DNA from: Leifsonia sp. ALI-44-B
GTDB lineage: Bacteria; Actinomycetota; Actinomycetes; Actinomycetales; Microbacteriaceae
Direction of reading: 5' to 3'
Length of the DNA: 64,000 nt
Assembly: GCF_001984125.1 (NCBI RefSeq)
Contig: NZ_MTQL01000007.1
Coordinates: 1,054,001-1,118,000, forward strand
Under the pieces are notes generated by a model, which saw nothing but the letters and a program-made list of their open reading frames with translations, was not told the origin of the DNA and made no database searches. Shown piece after piece: positions 43,689 through 52,357 of this stretch. The position numbers and the translations under genes are program-made. The stretch's first letter is position 1; each line of letters starts with the position of its first letter.

Positions 43689-45119
43689 TCAACCCCAGGG
43701 GATCGAGCCGACGAGGACGCCGACGACGAGCATGACGACCGAGACGATTGCGGCCCGCCAGAGAACCTTCTTGTGGTGGTCGCCGAGGTTGACGTTGGCG
43801 AGCGAGACGAGCAGCAGAATGGCGGGAACCAGGGGCGACTGCAGGTGCACGGGCTGCCCTGTGATCGACGCGCGAGCCATCTCGACCGGGTCGATGCCGA
43901 AGTTCGCGGCGCTCTGCGACAGCACGGGCAGGATGCCGAAGTAGAACGCGTCGTTCGACATGAAGAACGTCATCGGGATGCTGAGCAGGCCCGTGATCAC
44001 GGCCAGGAACGGTCCCATCGACGCCGGGATGACCTCGACCAGCCAGTTCGCCATGGCGTCGACCATGCCCGTGCCGTCGAGCACGCCGATCAGCACACCG
44101 GCGGCCAACACCATCGACACGACGCCGACGACGCTCGGAGCGTGCGCCACGATCTCGGACGCTTGGCTCTTCATCTTCGGGAAGTTCACGAGGAGCGCGA
44201 TGGCCGAACCGATCATGAAGACGTAGAACAGCGGCACCAGGTCGAGCACCAGGAGCGTCATGACAGCGAGCGTCAGCGCCAGGTTGAACCAGATGAGCTT
44301 GGGGCGCAGCGTGGAGCGATCAGAGTCGAGCATGGTGTCCGACATGGCCGTCGCGATGGGCTGCGTGATGACCGCGACGCCCGAGCTCGCGAGAGCGGAA
44401 CCCGGGGTCGCGTCATCCGTGTCGGTGGTGCCGCGCGCACGGCCGAACGTGGTGCCCGCGAGCGTGCCGTCGGTGCCGAGAGAGCTGCCGTCGGAGTCGA
44501 AACGGCCGAGGCGCTTGCGCTCGGCGAGCCCGAGCATCCAGGCGAACAGGAAGACGATGACGAGACCCGCGATGAGCGAGGGGATCATGGGCACGAAGAT
44601 GTCGCTCGCGTCGACCTTGAGGGCCGCGGCGGCACGCACCGTGGGACCGCCCCAGGGCACGATGTTGAGCGTGCCGTTCGCGAGACCCGCCACACACGTA
44701 AGCACGACCGGGCTCATGCCGAGCCGCAGGTAGATGGGCAGCAGCGCGGCCGTCGTGACGATGAACGTCGTCGAGCCGTCGCCGTCGAGCGAGACGGCGC
44801 CCGCGAGGAGAGCCGTGCCGACGACGATCTTGGCCGGGTCGTTGCCGGCGACCTTCAAGATGAAGCGCACGAGCGGGTCGAACAGCCCGACATCGATCAT
44901 GATGCCGAAATAGATGATGGCGAACATGAGCAGGGCGGCCGTGGGCGCGAGCTTGCCGACGGATTCCATGACCATGTCGCCGAGCCCCAGGCCCGCGCCG
45001 GCGAACAGGCCGAAGATGGTGGGAACGAGGATGAGGGCCACGACGGGCGTGAGCTTCTTGGTCATGATGAGCACCATGAAGGTGACGATCATGGCGAAAC
45101 CGAGAATAACGAGAGACAC
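43689..45119 (-). CDS. CitMHS-family metal-citrate transporter
   Basis: A 476-residue transporter of the CitMHS (CitM/CitH) family with about 12 helices. Marks include LTPVVALILVPTIFG, VGTALLAGAVSLDGDGSTTF, ANGTLNIVPWGGPTVRAA, FFMSNDAFYFGILPV and the closing LANVNLGDHHKK. These carry citrate with Mg2+ or Ca2+ by proton symport. The GTG start has AAAGGAG 4 bases upstream. A central loop of about 70 residues is long and low-complexity. It is divergent from a CitA/CitB-type two-component system that should control it. Confidence 0.9.
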   Translation of the reverse strand: MSLVILGFAMIVTFMVLIMTKKLTPVVALILVPTIFGLFAGAGLGLGDMVMESVGKLAPTAALLMFAIIYFGIMIDVGLFDPLVRFILKVAGNDPAKIVVGTALLAGAVSLDGDGSTTFIVTTAALLPIYLRLGMSPVVLTCVAGLANGTLNIVPWGGPTVRAAAALKVDASDIFVPMIPSLIAGLVIVFLFAWMLGLAERKRLGRFDSDGSSLGTDGTLAGTTFGRARGTTDTDDATPGSALASSGVAVITQPIATAMSDTMLDSDRSTLRPKLIWFNLALTLAVMTLLVLDLVPLFYVFMIGSAIALLVNFPKMKSQASEIVAHAPSVVGVVSMVLAAGVLIGVLDGTGMVDAMANWLVEVIPASMGPFLAVITGLLSIPMTFFMSNDAFYFGILPVLSQSAANFGIDPVEMARASITGQPVHLQSPLVPAILLLVSLANVNLGDHHKKVLWRAAIVSVVMLVVGVLVGSIPWG

Positions 45120-45226
45120 ACTGACTCCTTTGTCTGTTTTGTCTGCGGAATGGTGCGCCGCCCCCAGAGGCTCGCAGACGCGGCATCCGCTGTCTCGCTT
45201 TGCCTCGTTTAGGAGAAAGCACGCAT

Positions 45227-45238
45227 AAAACCGGTTTT
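45227..45238. promoter_or_regulatory. Candidate response-regulator site between citM-like gene and citAB-like operon
   Basis: AAAACCGGTTTT is a perfect 12-bp palindrome in the divergent 190-bp region. It could be the site of the CitB-type regulator; this rests on symmetry and position only. Confidence 0.4.
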
Positions 45239-45310
45239 GCGCATTGTGCTCATGAGGCCGACGCGGGTCTCTCTGGGTACCCTGAAGGGCGACGAGGCGA
45301 AGGAGGTCGC

Positions 45311-47029
45311 ATGCCGGGCACATCCGCAACGCGCGCACCCCGCGCAACGCACGCACCCCGAGCAACGCGCGCACCGTTGCGCTTCGTCACGCAGGTATTC
45401 ATCCTGCAGGTGGCCGTCGTGCTCGCGACCGTGGCCATCTCGGCCGGCGTCTTCGTGTGGGTGGGCACAGGTCAGCTGGTGCGCGAGGCCGAAGCGACCG
45501 CGCTCGCCATCGCGCGCAGTGTGGCCGAAGATCCGGATGTGCGGTCCGACGTGGCCGAGTGGTCGGCCAACCCGGGCACGCCGTCCGCGGCAGAGCTGGC
45601 GAACGGTCCGCTCGAGACCGTGGCCGAGAACGTGCGCGTCAGGACCGGCGCGTTGTTCGTCGTCATCACCGACGATCAGGGCATCAGGCTCGCGCATCCG
45701 AACCCCGACGAGCTCGGCGAGACCGTGAGTACGAGCCCCGACGTCGCGCTCGCCGGACGTGAGGATGTCTCCTGGGAACGCGGCACGCTCGGCGACTCGG
45801 CCCGCGCGAAGGTGCCCGTGCTGGCGCCGGGAGCGGCACCCGGTTCGACCGACGACGTGGTGGGCGAGATCAGCGTGGGCTTCGCGGCCTCCACGGTTTT
45901 CGACACGCTGGGCGACGAGATCGCACCCGTCGTGATCGGGGCGTTGGCGGCCCTGGGCGTCGGCGTGGCGGCATCCATTCTCATCGGGCGGCGGCTGCGG
46001 CGGCTGACGCTCGGCCTGCAACCCGAGGAACTGCGGGCACTCGTGCAAGACCAGGAGGCCGTGCTCTCGGGCGTGGGCGAGGGCGTGATCGGCCTGGGCC
46101 CCGACGACCGCATCACGGTGTGCAACGACCAGGCGGCCCGGCTGCTGGGCGTGGCGGATGCCGCGGGCCACACGCTCGACGACCTGCACCTGCCCGCCGA
46201 CTTCCGCGCGCTCGTGCGGGGCAACGGCACTGAACAGCAACTGCTGCTGAACGGCCGCGTCGTCTTCATCGACGTGCGCACCGTGTCGCGCGATGGAGCC
46301 CACCTCGGCCGCGTCGTGATCGTGCGCGACCGCACCGACGTCGAGGCGCTCAGCCGCAAACTCGACGCCGTGAACGCCATGACGACCGCGCTGCGCGTGC
46401 AGCGCCACGAGTTCGCCAACCGCCTGCACGCCATCTCGGGCCTCATCGCCACGGGCGAACACGAGCAGGCCGAACGCTATCTCGCGGATGTTCTGAACCA
46501 CGGCCCGCTCAAATACCCCGTCGAGCACGCCGACCGCCTGACCGAGCCCTATCTGCAGGCGTTCCTGGGTGCAAAGGGTGTCGAGGCCTCCGAGAAGGGA
46601 GTGCTGCTCACGATCGGCGCCGAGACGCTCGTGACGGGCCGCGTGGTCGCCGCCGAAGATGTGACGACCGTGCTCGGCAACCTGATCGACAACGCCGTCG
46701 CGGCGGCCGTGGCGGGGCGCACCACGCCGGCGTGGGTGGAGGTCGAGGTTCTGGATGACGGGGCCGACCTCTATTTGTCGGTCATGGACTCGGGGAACGG
46801 GCTGGATGCCGGGCGCGAGGATGTCGATCGAGCAGAGCCCGACCCCGACGCCGTGCACGGCCTCGGCTTCGGGCTGCCACTCTCCCGCGACATTGCACGC
46901 CGCAGCGGCGGCGACCTGTGGCTCGCCTCGCGCGGCGTGCCCGGCGAACACGGCGCGGTCTTCTGCGTGCGAATGCCCGGAGCCGTCGAGCCCGCCCGTG
47001 CCGACAACTCGAGCGAAGGAACACCGTGA
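45311..47029 (+). CDS. CitA/DcuS-type sensor histidine kinase
   Basis: A 572-residue kinase. Its layout is a first helix (residues 28-50), an extracytoplasmic PAS-like sensor (about 50-190), a second helix (about 195-215), a cytoplasmic PAS domain and the SpoOB-like dimer domain. The last contains VQRHEFANRLHAISGLI, the phosphorylated histidine being H366. The ATPase domain follows with NLIDNAVAA and GLGFGLPLSRDI. This architecture is that of citrate or C4-dicarboxylate sensors. ATG 45311 has AGGAGG 4 bases upstream, which excludes the longer open frame. Coupled to the response regulator by a GTGA overlap. Confidence 0.92.
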   Translation: MPGTSATRAPRATHAPRATRAPLRFVTQVFILQVAVVLATVAISAGVFVWVGTGQLVREAEATALAIARSVAEDPDVRSDVAEWSANPGTPSAAELANGPLETVAENVRVRTGALFVVITDDQGIRLAHPNPDELGETVSTSPDVALAGREDVSWERGTLGDSARAKVPVLAPGAAPGSTDDVVGEISVGFAASTVFDTLGDEIAPVVIGALAALGVGVAASILIGRRLRRLTLGLQPEELRALVQDQEAVLSGVGEGVIGLGPDDRITVCNDQAARLLGVADAAGHTLDDLHLPADFRALVRGNGTEQQLLLNGRVVFIDVRTVSRDGAHLGRVVIVRDRTDVEALSRKLDAVNAMTTALRVQRHEFANRLHAISGLIATGEHEQAERYLADVLNHGPLKYPVEHADRLTEPYLQAFLGAKGVEASEKGVLLTIGAETLVTGRVVAAEDVTTVLGNLIDNAVAAAVAGRTTPAWVEVEVLDDGADLYLSVMDSGNGLDAGREDVDRAEPDPDAVHGLGFGLPLSRDIARRSGGDLWLASRGVPGEHGAVFCVRMPGAVEPARADNSSEGTP

Positions 47030-47703
47030 GCGCAGCATCCGATGATCTCGTCGTCCTGGTCGTCGATGACGACTTCCGCGTGGCGCGACTGCACGCCGAG
47101 TATGCCGCGCGCGTGCCGGGCGTGCGTGTGCTCGAACCGGTCGGCACCGCGGCCGCCGCTCGCCAAGCCATCGCGCACTACCGCCCGGGCCTCGTGCTGC
47201 TCGACGCCTACCTGCCCGACGAGAGCGGGATCGATCTGCTGCGGGACATCGACGCGGATGTCTTCCTCCTGAGCGCCGCCTCGGACGCCGACACCGTGCG
47301 CACGGCCCTGCGCCGCGGGGCGCTCTGCTACCTGATCAAACCGTTCGCGGCCGAGGCCCTGACCGACCGCATCGCGGCGTTCCAGCGGTTCGCCAACGTC
47401 GTGCCCGCCGACCCCGCGCGAACCCTCGACCAGGAGGCCATCGAGCGGGGCCTGCGCATCGTGCACTCGGGGGACAGCCCCGGCGGCTCGCGCTCGCGGT
47501 CGGCGACAGAGCAGGCCGTGCTCGACGCCGTCGAACGCGCCGACGCCGAGCTCTCGGCCGTCGACGTCGCCGAGCGCGTGGGTGTGTCGCGCGCGACCGC
47601 GCAGCGTTACCTCTCGGGGCTCGCGGCCGACGGGTCGATCCGTGTGCAACTCAATTACGGCAGCACGGGGCGCCCCGAACACCGGTACCTGCCGCGCGGC
47701 TAG
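47026..47703 (+). CDS. CitB/DcuR-type response regulator
   Basis: A 225-residue regulator. The receiver domain has acidic D14-D16, phospho-acceptor D60 in VLLDAYLPDESG and the switch Lys in LIKPF. A C-terminal helix-turn-helix (DVAERVGVSRATAQRYLSGL) has the IclR-like form used by CitB/DcuR regulators. The GTG start overlaps the kinase stop. The likely target is the CitMHS transporter gene on the other side of the kinase. Confidence 0.92.
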   Translation: MSAASDDLVVLVVDDDFRVARLHAEYAARVPGVRVLEPVGTAAAARQAIAHYRPGLVLLDAYLPDESGIDLLRDIDADVFLLSAASDADTVRTALRRGALCYLIKPFAAEALTDRIAAFQRFANVVPADPARTLDQEAIERGLRIVHSGDSPGGSRSRSATEQAVLDAVERADAELSAVDVAERVGVSRATAQRYLSGLAADGSIRVQLNYGSTGRPEHRYLPRG

Positions 47704-47864
47704 CTCCGAGCCGCTCGTTGCGGGTTTCCGCAAGGGGCGCAGACCCGCACGTTACCGGGCCGCAATCCGCACGCCTGCGCCGAATCGTTGCCGCGCACCT
47801 GAGCGCGCCTCAAGACTGGGGCATCGGCCGTTCACCTCCCGGCCACCCGAATCAGGAGCCTCCC

Positions 47865-50453
47865 ATGAGTCCACGTTTTGCGATGCCGCACGCCCTCCGG
47901 GCCCGGCCTCTCGCCGCAGTACTGGCGGCCGCCCTCGCGCTCGGGGTCATGCCCCTGGCTGCCCAGGCCGCCCAAGCCGCACCGACGACAGGCACTGCCG
48001 CCTCCTCCGTCCGTGCCGCGATCACCGACCCACAAACGGTCGTCAGCCTCACCTTCGACGACACCAATGCCGACCAGATGGCGGCCGTGCCGATCCTCGA
48101 CGCCGCGGGCATCAAGGCCACCTTCTACGCCATCACGGGCTACATCGGCGCGCCCGGATATCTGACCCTGCCTCAGCTGCAGGGCATCGGCGCGAGCGGC
48201 CACGAGATCGGCGGCCACTCGGTCACGCACCCCGACTTCACGACCATCACGGCGGCCGAGGCCACCCGCGAGGCCTGCAACAGCCGGGCGACCCTCGCCG
48301 ACTGGGGCTTCGCCAATGTGCGCAGCTTCGCCTACCCCTTCGCGGCCGTGAACGCCGCCGCCGAGAAGGCCGTCGCCGATTGTGGCTACAACTCCGCCCG
48401 CGGCCTCGGTGACATCGAATCCCGCTTCGGCTGCGCAGGCTGTGGCTTCTCCGAGGCGCTCCCGCCCGCGGATCCCTTCTACACCCGAGCCCTCGATCAG
48501 TTCGACTCGTCCTGGACCCTCACCGACCTGCAGAACGCCGTGCTCAACGCCGAGAACAACGGCGGCGGATGGGTGCAGCTCACGTTCCATCACGTCTGCG
48601 ACAACGCCTGCGACTCCCTCGCGATCTCGCCCGCGCTGCTGCAGCAATTCACGGATTGGCTGACCCCCCGCGCGGCCAGCGAGAACACCGTCGTCAAGAC
48701 CGTGGGCGACGCGATCGGCGGCGCCGTCAAACCCGTCGTCAGCCAGCCCCTCCCGCCCGCACCGGGCGCCGGGGTCAACGGCATCGTCAATCCGAGCCTC
48801 GAGGATGTCGCGACATCCGGTATCCCGTCCTGCTGGTCGACGGCCGGCTTCGGCACCAACACGCGCACCTTCAGCACCGTGACCCCCGGGCGCACGGGAG
48901 TGGTCGCCGAGAAGCTCGTGGTGACGGGTCACACCGACGGCGACGGCCAACTACTGTCCACCTTCGATCAGGGCGCCTGCGCCCCCACCGTGACGGCCGG
49001 GCATACCTACTCGTTACGCGCCTGGTATCAGTCGACCGTGCCCACGCAGGTCAACGTCTACCTGCGCAACACGGCCGGTCTCTGGTCGTATTACACGTCG
49101 AGCGCCTACTTCGCGGCCGCATCCACCTGGACACAGGCCGAATGGACGACGCCCGCCCTGCCCGCCGGAACCACGGGCCTGAGCTTCGGCCTCAACGTGT
49201 TCCAGAACGGTGAGATCACGACCGACGACTACGCGCTCTACGACACCGTGGGTGCGCCCGCCGTGCCCGGAACGCTCGTCGCCGGCACCCCCACCATCAC
49301 GGGCACGGCGAAGGTCGGCGAAACCCTGACGGCCAACCCCGGCACATGGACGCCGGCATCCACCACGTTCACCTATCAGTGGCTGCGCGGTGCGACCGAT
49401 ATCGCCGGTGCGACGGCCGCGACCTACACCGCGACGGCCGCCGACCGGGGCGCCCAACTCTCGGTGCGCGTGACGGGTTCGGCGCCCGACTGGACGCCGC
49501 CGACAGCGACCGCGACCTCGGCCGCGACGACCGCCGTGCTCGCCGGAAACGTGACGACGAATCGTCTCGCCGGGGCCGACCGCTTCGGCACCGCGATCGC
49601 CGTCGCTCAGACATTCGCCCCCGGTGTCGCTCGTCTCTACATCGCGAACGGCTACGGGTTCCCGGATGCCCTGAGCGCGGCCCCTGCCGCGGCTCACTTC
49701 TCGTCGCCGTTGCTCCTGACGGCGCCCGAAGCACTCCCGGCCGCGATCAAGGCCGAGATCCAGCGGCTGAAACCCGCGAAGATCGTCATCGCGGGCGGAG
49801 TCAATGCCGTCAGCAACAGCGTGCTCGCCGAGCTGAAGGCGCTCGCGCCGACCGTTCGACTCTCGGGCGACGACCGCTTCGGCACCTCGCGGGCCATCGC
49901 CGCCGACGCCTTCGGCACCAACGCTCCGACGGCCTACGTGGCCACGGGTTACGACTTCCCGGATGCCCTCACGGCATCGGCCGCCGCGGCGAAAGCTCAG
50001 GCGCCCGTCGTGCTCGTCCCCGGAACGAACGCGACCCTCGACGCGGCGACTCTCGCGGCGCTGAAGACGCTCAAGACGACCACGGTGAAGATCGCGGGCG
50101 GCCCCAACGCCGTCAGCGTCGGCATCGAGAACGGCCTGAAGGCGAGCTTCGGGGCCACGGCCGTCAAGCGCCTGTCGGGTGTGGACCGTTACGCCACCGC
50201 CGAGGCCATCAACCTCGACGCGTTCGGCTCGAGCGCCACCGTCTACCTCGCCTCGGGGGTCGGTTTCCCCGACGCTCTGGTGGGTGCGGCCCTCGCGGGC
50301 ACGAAAGGCTCCCCGGTCTATTTGACCGGCCCCGGATGCGTGGTGCCCAGCGTGTTGCAGGCCATCGACCGGCTCGGCACCACCGTGGTGACGCTCCTCG
50401 GCGGCCCGAACGTGCTCTCGGCCGACGTCGCCGCGCTGAAGGCCTGCGGGTAA
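47865..50453 (+). CDS. Secreted polysaccharide deacetylase with CWB2 cell-wall-binding repeats
   Basis: An 862-residue exported protein: signal peptide (residues 1-39), then a NodB-type deacetylase (about 55-270). The metal-site Asp pair is in TFDDTN, and HSVTHPD holds the two histidines. A carbohydrate-binding-like sandwich (about 300-460) follows, then an Ig-like repeat (VAGTPTITGTAKVGETL, about 465-560). Three CWB2 repeats close it, beginning RLAGADRFGTAIAVA, RLSGDDRFGTSRAIA and RLSGVDRYATAEAI. CWB2 domains hold proteins on the cell wall. It probably trims acetyl groups from cell-wall or environmental polysaccharide. AGGAG 6 bases before ATG 47865. Confidence 0.9.
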   Translation: MSPRFAMPHALRARPLAAVLAAALALGVMPLAAQAAQAAPTTGTAASSVRAAITDPQTVVSLTFDDTNADQMAAVPILDAAGIKATFYAITGYIGAPGYLTLPQLQGIGASGHEIGGHSVTHPDFTTITAAEATREACNSRATLADWGFANVRSFAYPFAAVNAAAEKAVADCGYNSARGLGDIESRFGCAGCGFSEALPPADPFYTRALDQFDSSWTLTDLQNAVLNAENNGGGWVQLTFHHVCDNACDSLAISPALLQQFTDWLTPRAASENTVVKTVGDAIGGAVKPVVSQPLPPAPGAGVNGIVNPSLEDVATSGIPSCWSTAGFGTNTRTFSTVTPGRTGVVAEKLVVTGHTDGDGQLLSTFDQGACAPTVTAGHTYSLRAWYQSTVPTQVNVYLRNTAGLWSYYTSSAYFAAASTWTQAEWTTPALPAGTTGLSFGLNVFQNGEITTDDYALYDTVGAPAVPGTLVAGTPTITGTAKVGETLTANPGTWTPASTTFTYQWLRGATDIAGATAATYTATAADRGAQLSVRVTGSAPDWTPPTATATSAATTAVLAGNVTTNRLAGADRFGTAIAVAQTFAPGVARLYIANGYGFPDALSAAPAAAHFSSPLLLTAPEALPAAIKAEIQRLKPAKIVIAGGVNAVSNSVLAELKALAPTVRLSGDDRFGTSRAIAADAFGTNAPTAYVATGYDFPDALTASAAAAKAQAPVVLVPGTNATLDAATLAALKTLKTTTVKIAGGPNAVSVGIENGLKASFGATAVKRLSGVDRYATAEAINLDAFGSSATVYLASGVGFPDALVGAALAGTKGSPVYLTGPGCVVPSVLQAIDRLGTTVVTLLGGPNVLSADVAALKACG

Positions 50454-50513
50454 CTTGCCGGCCGCCCCTCCTCCGGCCGGCGCCACCCGAAGGCGCCGGC
50501 TCGGACCCTCGAA

Positions 50514-50554
50514 GAAGCGCCCCTCCCCTCGACTGTGCGGGGGAGGGGCGCTTC
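50514..50554. terminator. Strong bidirectional hairpin terminator
   Basis: A perfect 15-bp stem (GAAGCGCCCCTCCCC and complement) with an 11-base loop lies between the convergent deacetylase and aldo/keto reductase genes. No T-run follows. Confidence 0.75.
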
Positions 50555-50596
50555 GCTGCGCGCGGTGCGCACGGCCGACGGGCGATGGACGATGCG

Positions 50597-51580
50597 CTAC
50601 CAGCGCGGGTGTATGCTCGCGCGGAAGTGACGGTCGTAGATGTCGTGCACGACGCGGTCGAAATCGGCACCGAGCTCGGGCACGTCAGCGGCCTGCGCGT
50701 TGGACGTGGCCTGCGACACATTGCGCGCGCCCGGGATGACGGTGCTCACGCCCGGCTGCTCGACGATCCACTTGAGCGCCGCCTGCGGAACCGACACGCC
50801 CTCGGGAACCGCGCGCGCGAACTCCTGCGCGGCCGCGACGCCCTCCTCGAAGTCGACGCCGCTGAAGGTCTCGCCCTGATCGAAGGCCTCACCGTGCCGG
50901 TTGAACGTGCGGTGATCGGATGCCGCGAACGTGGTCTCGGCCGTGTACTTGCCCGAGAGCAGGCCGCTCGCGAGGGGCACCCGCACGATGATGCCGACGC
51001 CCGCCTCGGCTGCCGCGGGCAGCACGGCGTCGAGAGGCTTCAGGCGGAAGGCGTTGAAGATGATCTGCACGGTGGCGATGCCCGGGCGCTCGATGGCCGC
51101 GAGGGCCTGGTCGGCCTCCTCGACGCTCACGCCGTAGGCCGCGATCGACTGGTCGTCGACGAGCGCGTCGAGTGCGTCGTAGACGGCGTTGTTGTGGAAC
51201 ACGGCCGTCGGCGGGCAGTGCAGCTGCACGAGGTCGAGCGTGTCGACGCCGAGGTTCTTGCGCGAGCGGTCGACCCAGGCGCGGAAGTTCGCGGCCGTGT
51301 AGTTCTCGGGCGTCTGGTCGACGCGGCGGCCCATCTTGGTGGCGACCGTGAGGTCGAGGTCGGGGTTCGCGGCGCGGAACCGGCCGATCAGGCTCTCGCT
51401 GCGACCGTCGCCATAGACGTCGGCGGTGTCGAAGAAGGTCACACCGTTCTCGACCGAGGCGTCGAGCACGGCCAGGGCGTCGTCTTCCGAGACGTCACCC
51501 CAGTCCGCGCCGAGCTGCCAGGTGCCGAGACCGATGACCGAGACGTTGCGGCCCGTGCGGCCGAGGATGCGTGATTCCAT
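50597..51580 (-). CDS. Aldo/keto reductase
   Basis: A 327-residue AKR with the start RILGRTGRNVSVIGLGTWQLG, the catalytic Asp/Tyr region FFDTADVYGDGRSE, the Lys in TKMG and an HCPP block with the active-site His. IPGARNVSQA binds the NADPH phosphate. The physiological carbonyl substrate is unknown. It stands alone, about 70 bases before an SRPBCC gene on the same strand, so the two may share a transcript. Confidence 0.92.
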   Translation of the reverse strand: MESRILGRTGRNVSVIGLGTWQLGADWGDVSEDDALAVLDASVENGVTFFDTADVYGDGRSESLIGRFRAANPDLDLTVATKMGRRVDQTPENYTAANFRAWVDRSRKNLGVDTLDLVQLHCPPTAVFHNNAVYDALDALVDDQSIAAYGVSVEEADQALAAIERPGIATVQIIFNAFRLKPLDAVLPAAAEAGVGIIVRVPLASGLLSGKYTAETTFAASDHRTFNRHGEAFDQGETFSGVDFEEGVAAAQEFARAVPEGVSVPQAALKWIVEQPGVSTVIPGARNVSQATSNAQAADVPELGADFDRVVHDIYDRHFRASIHPRW

Positions 51581-51649
51581 GCCTCGACCCTAGCCGCGAC
51601 ATCCGACGCCCGAGAGGGGTTGCGGTGGGGGCCAGCCGCGTTCGTCCCG

Positions 51650-52138
51650 CTATTCGGCCGGGACGGCGAGCTCGGCGTCGAGCTTGTCGAACGACAGGCG
51701 CCAGCCCTGCTCGGTCTGGTGGCGGCCCTCGAGGTCGAAGGGCGTCTCGTGCAGCGTGAGGCGGCCGTGCCCATCGCGCTCCTCGAAGCGGATGTCGAGC
51801 TGCACGTCGCTGAGCTCTGCGCCGCCGCCCGTCTGCGCGTCGAGCCGCACGGCCAGGTGGGTGGGGGCCTCGAAGGCCGTGATGACGCCGTCGATGGGCA
51901 GCAGTTCGCGCGTCTCGGGGTCTTGCATGGCGAGCTTCCAGACGCCGCCCTCGCGCGCGTCGACCTCGACGGTCTCGCGCGGCGTCGTGAACGTCTCGGG
52001 GCCGAACCAGGTCGCGAGCAGGTCGGGTTCGGTGAAGTACGCGAACACGCGCTCGACGGGCGCCGCGAACGTGCGGCTCAGGTAGACATCGGTCTCGGGC
52101 AGGCCTTCGGGGCGGTAGTGGTGCAGCTCGTCGTTCAC
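51650..52138 (-). CDS. SRPBCC/AHSA1-family protein
   Basis: A 162-residue START-like protein beginning with the helix-strand block DVYLSRTFAAPVERVFAYFTEP. LLATWFGPE and GGVWKLAM are typical of the AHSA1 group. These proteins bind small hydrophobic molecules; the role is not known. GTG start with AAAGGAT 7 bases upstream. It lies upstream of the aldo/keto reductase gene. Confidence 0.85.
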   Translation of the reverse strand: MNDELHHYRPEGLPETDVYLSRTFAAPVERVFAYFTEPDLLATWFGPETFTTPRETVEVDAREGGVWKLAMQDPETRELLPIDGVITAFEAPTHLAVRLDAQTGGGAELSDVQLDIRFEERDGHGRLTLHETPFDLEGRHQTEQGWRLSFDKLDAELAVPAE

Positions 52139-52301
52139 GGGGATCCTTTCGAGCGGAGGCGGTATCCGCGGTGCCGGTCGGTCTCAGGGCAGTGTATTCG
52201 CGGCCGTGGGTGGCGTGCGACGGGTTGCGTTCGACTGGCGGGGTGCGCACGGAGGATGCGGACGAGGGGTGTGAACGTGCCGCTCATGCAGAGGGGCGCA
52301 G

Positions 52302-52336
52302 GAGGGGCGGCTCGCGACATCCGCGAACCGCCCCTC
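52302..52336 (-). terminator. Terminator after the azt-type operon
   Basis: GAGGGGCGG pairs with CCGCCCCTC around an inner CGCG/CGCG stem, 22 bases past the AztD-like stop. No T-run follows. Confidence 0.65.
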
Positions 52337-52357
52337 GTGTCGTGCTGTGCCGTGCCG

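Noticed and set aside
45200-45310. Longer start for the histidine kinase
   Set aside because: The extra codons lack the usual pattern, and ATG 45311 has AGGAGG at good distance.
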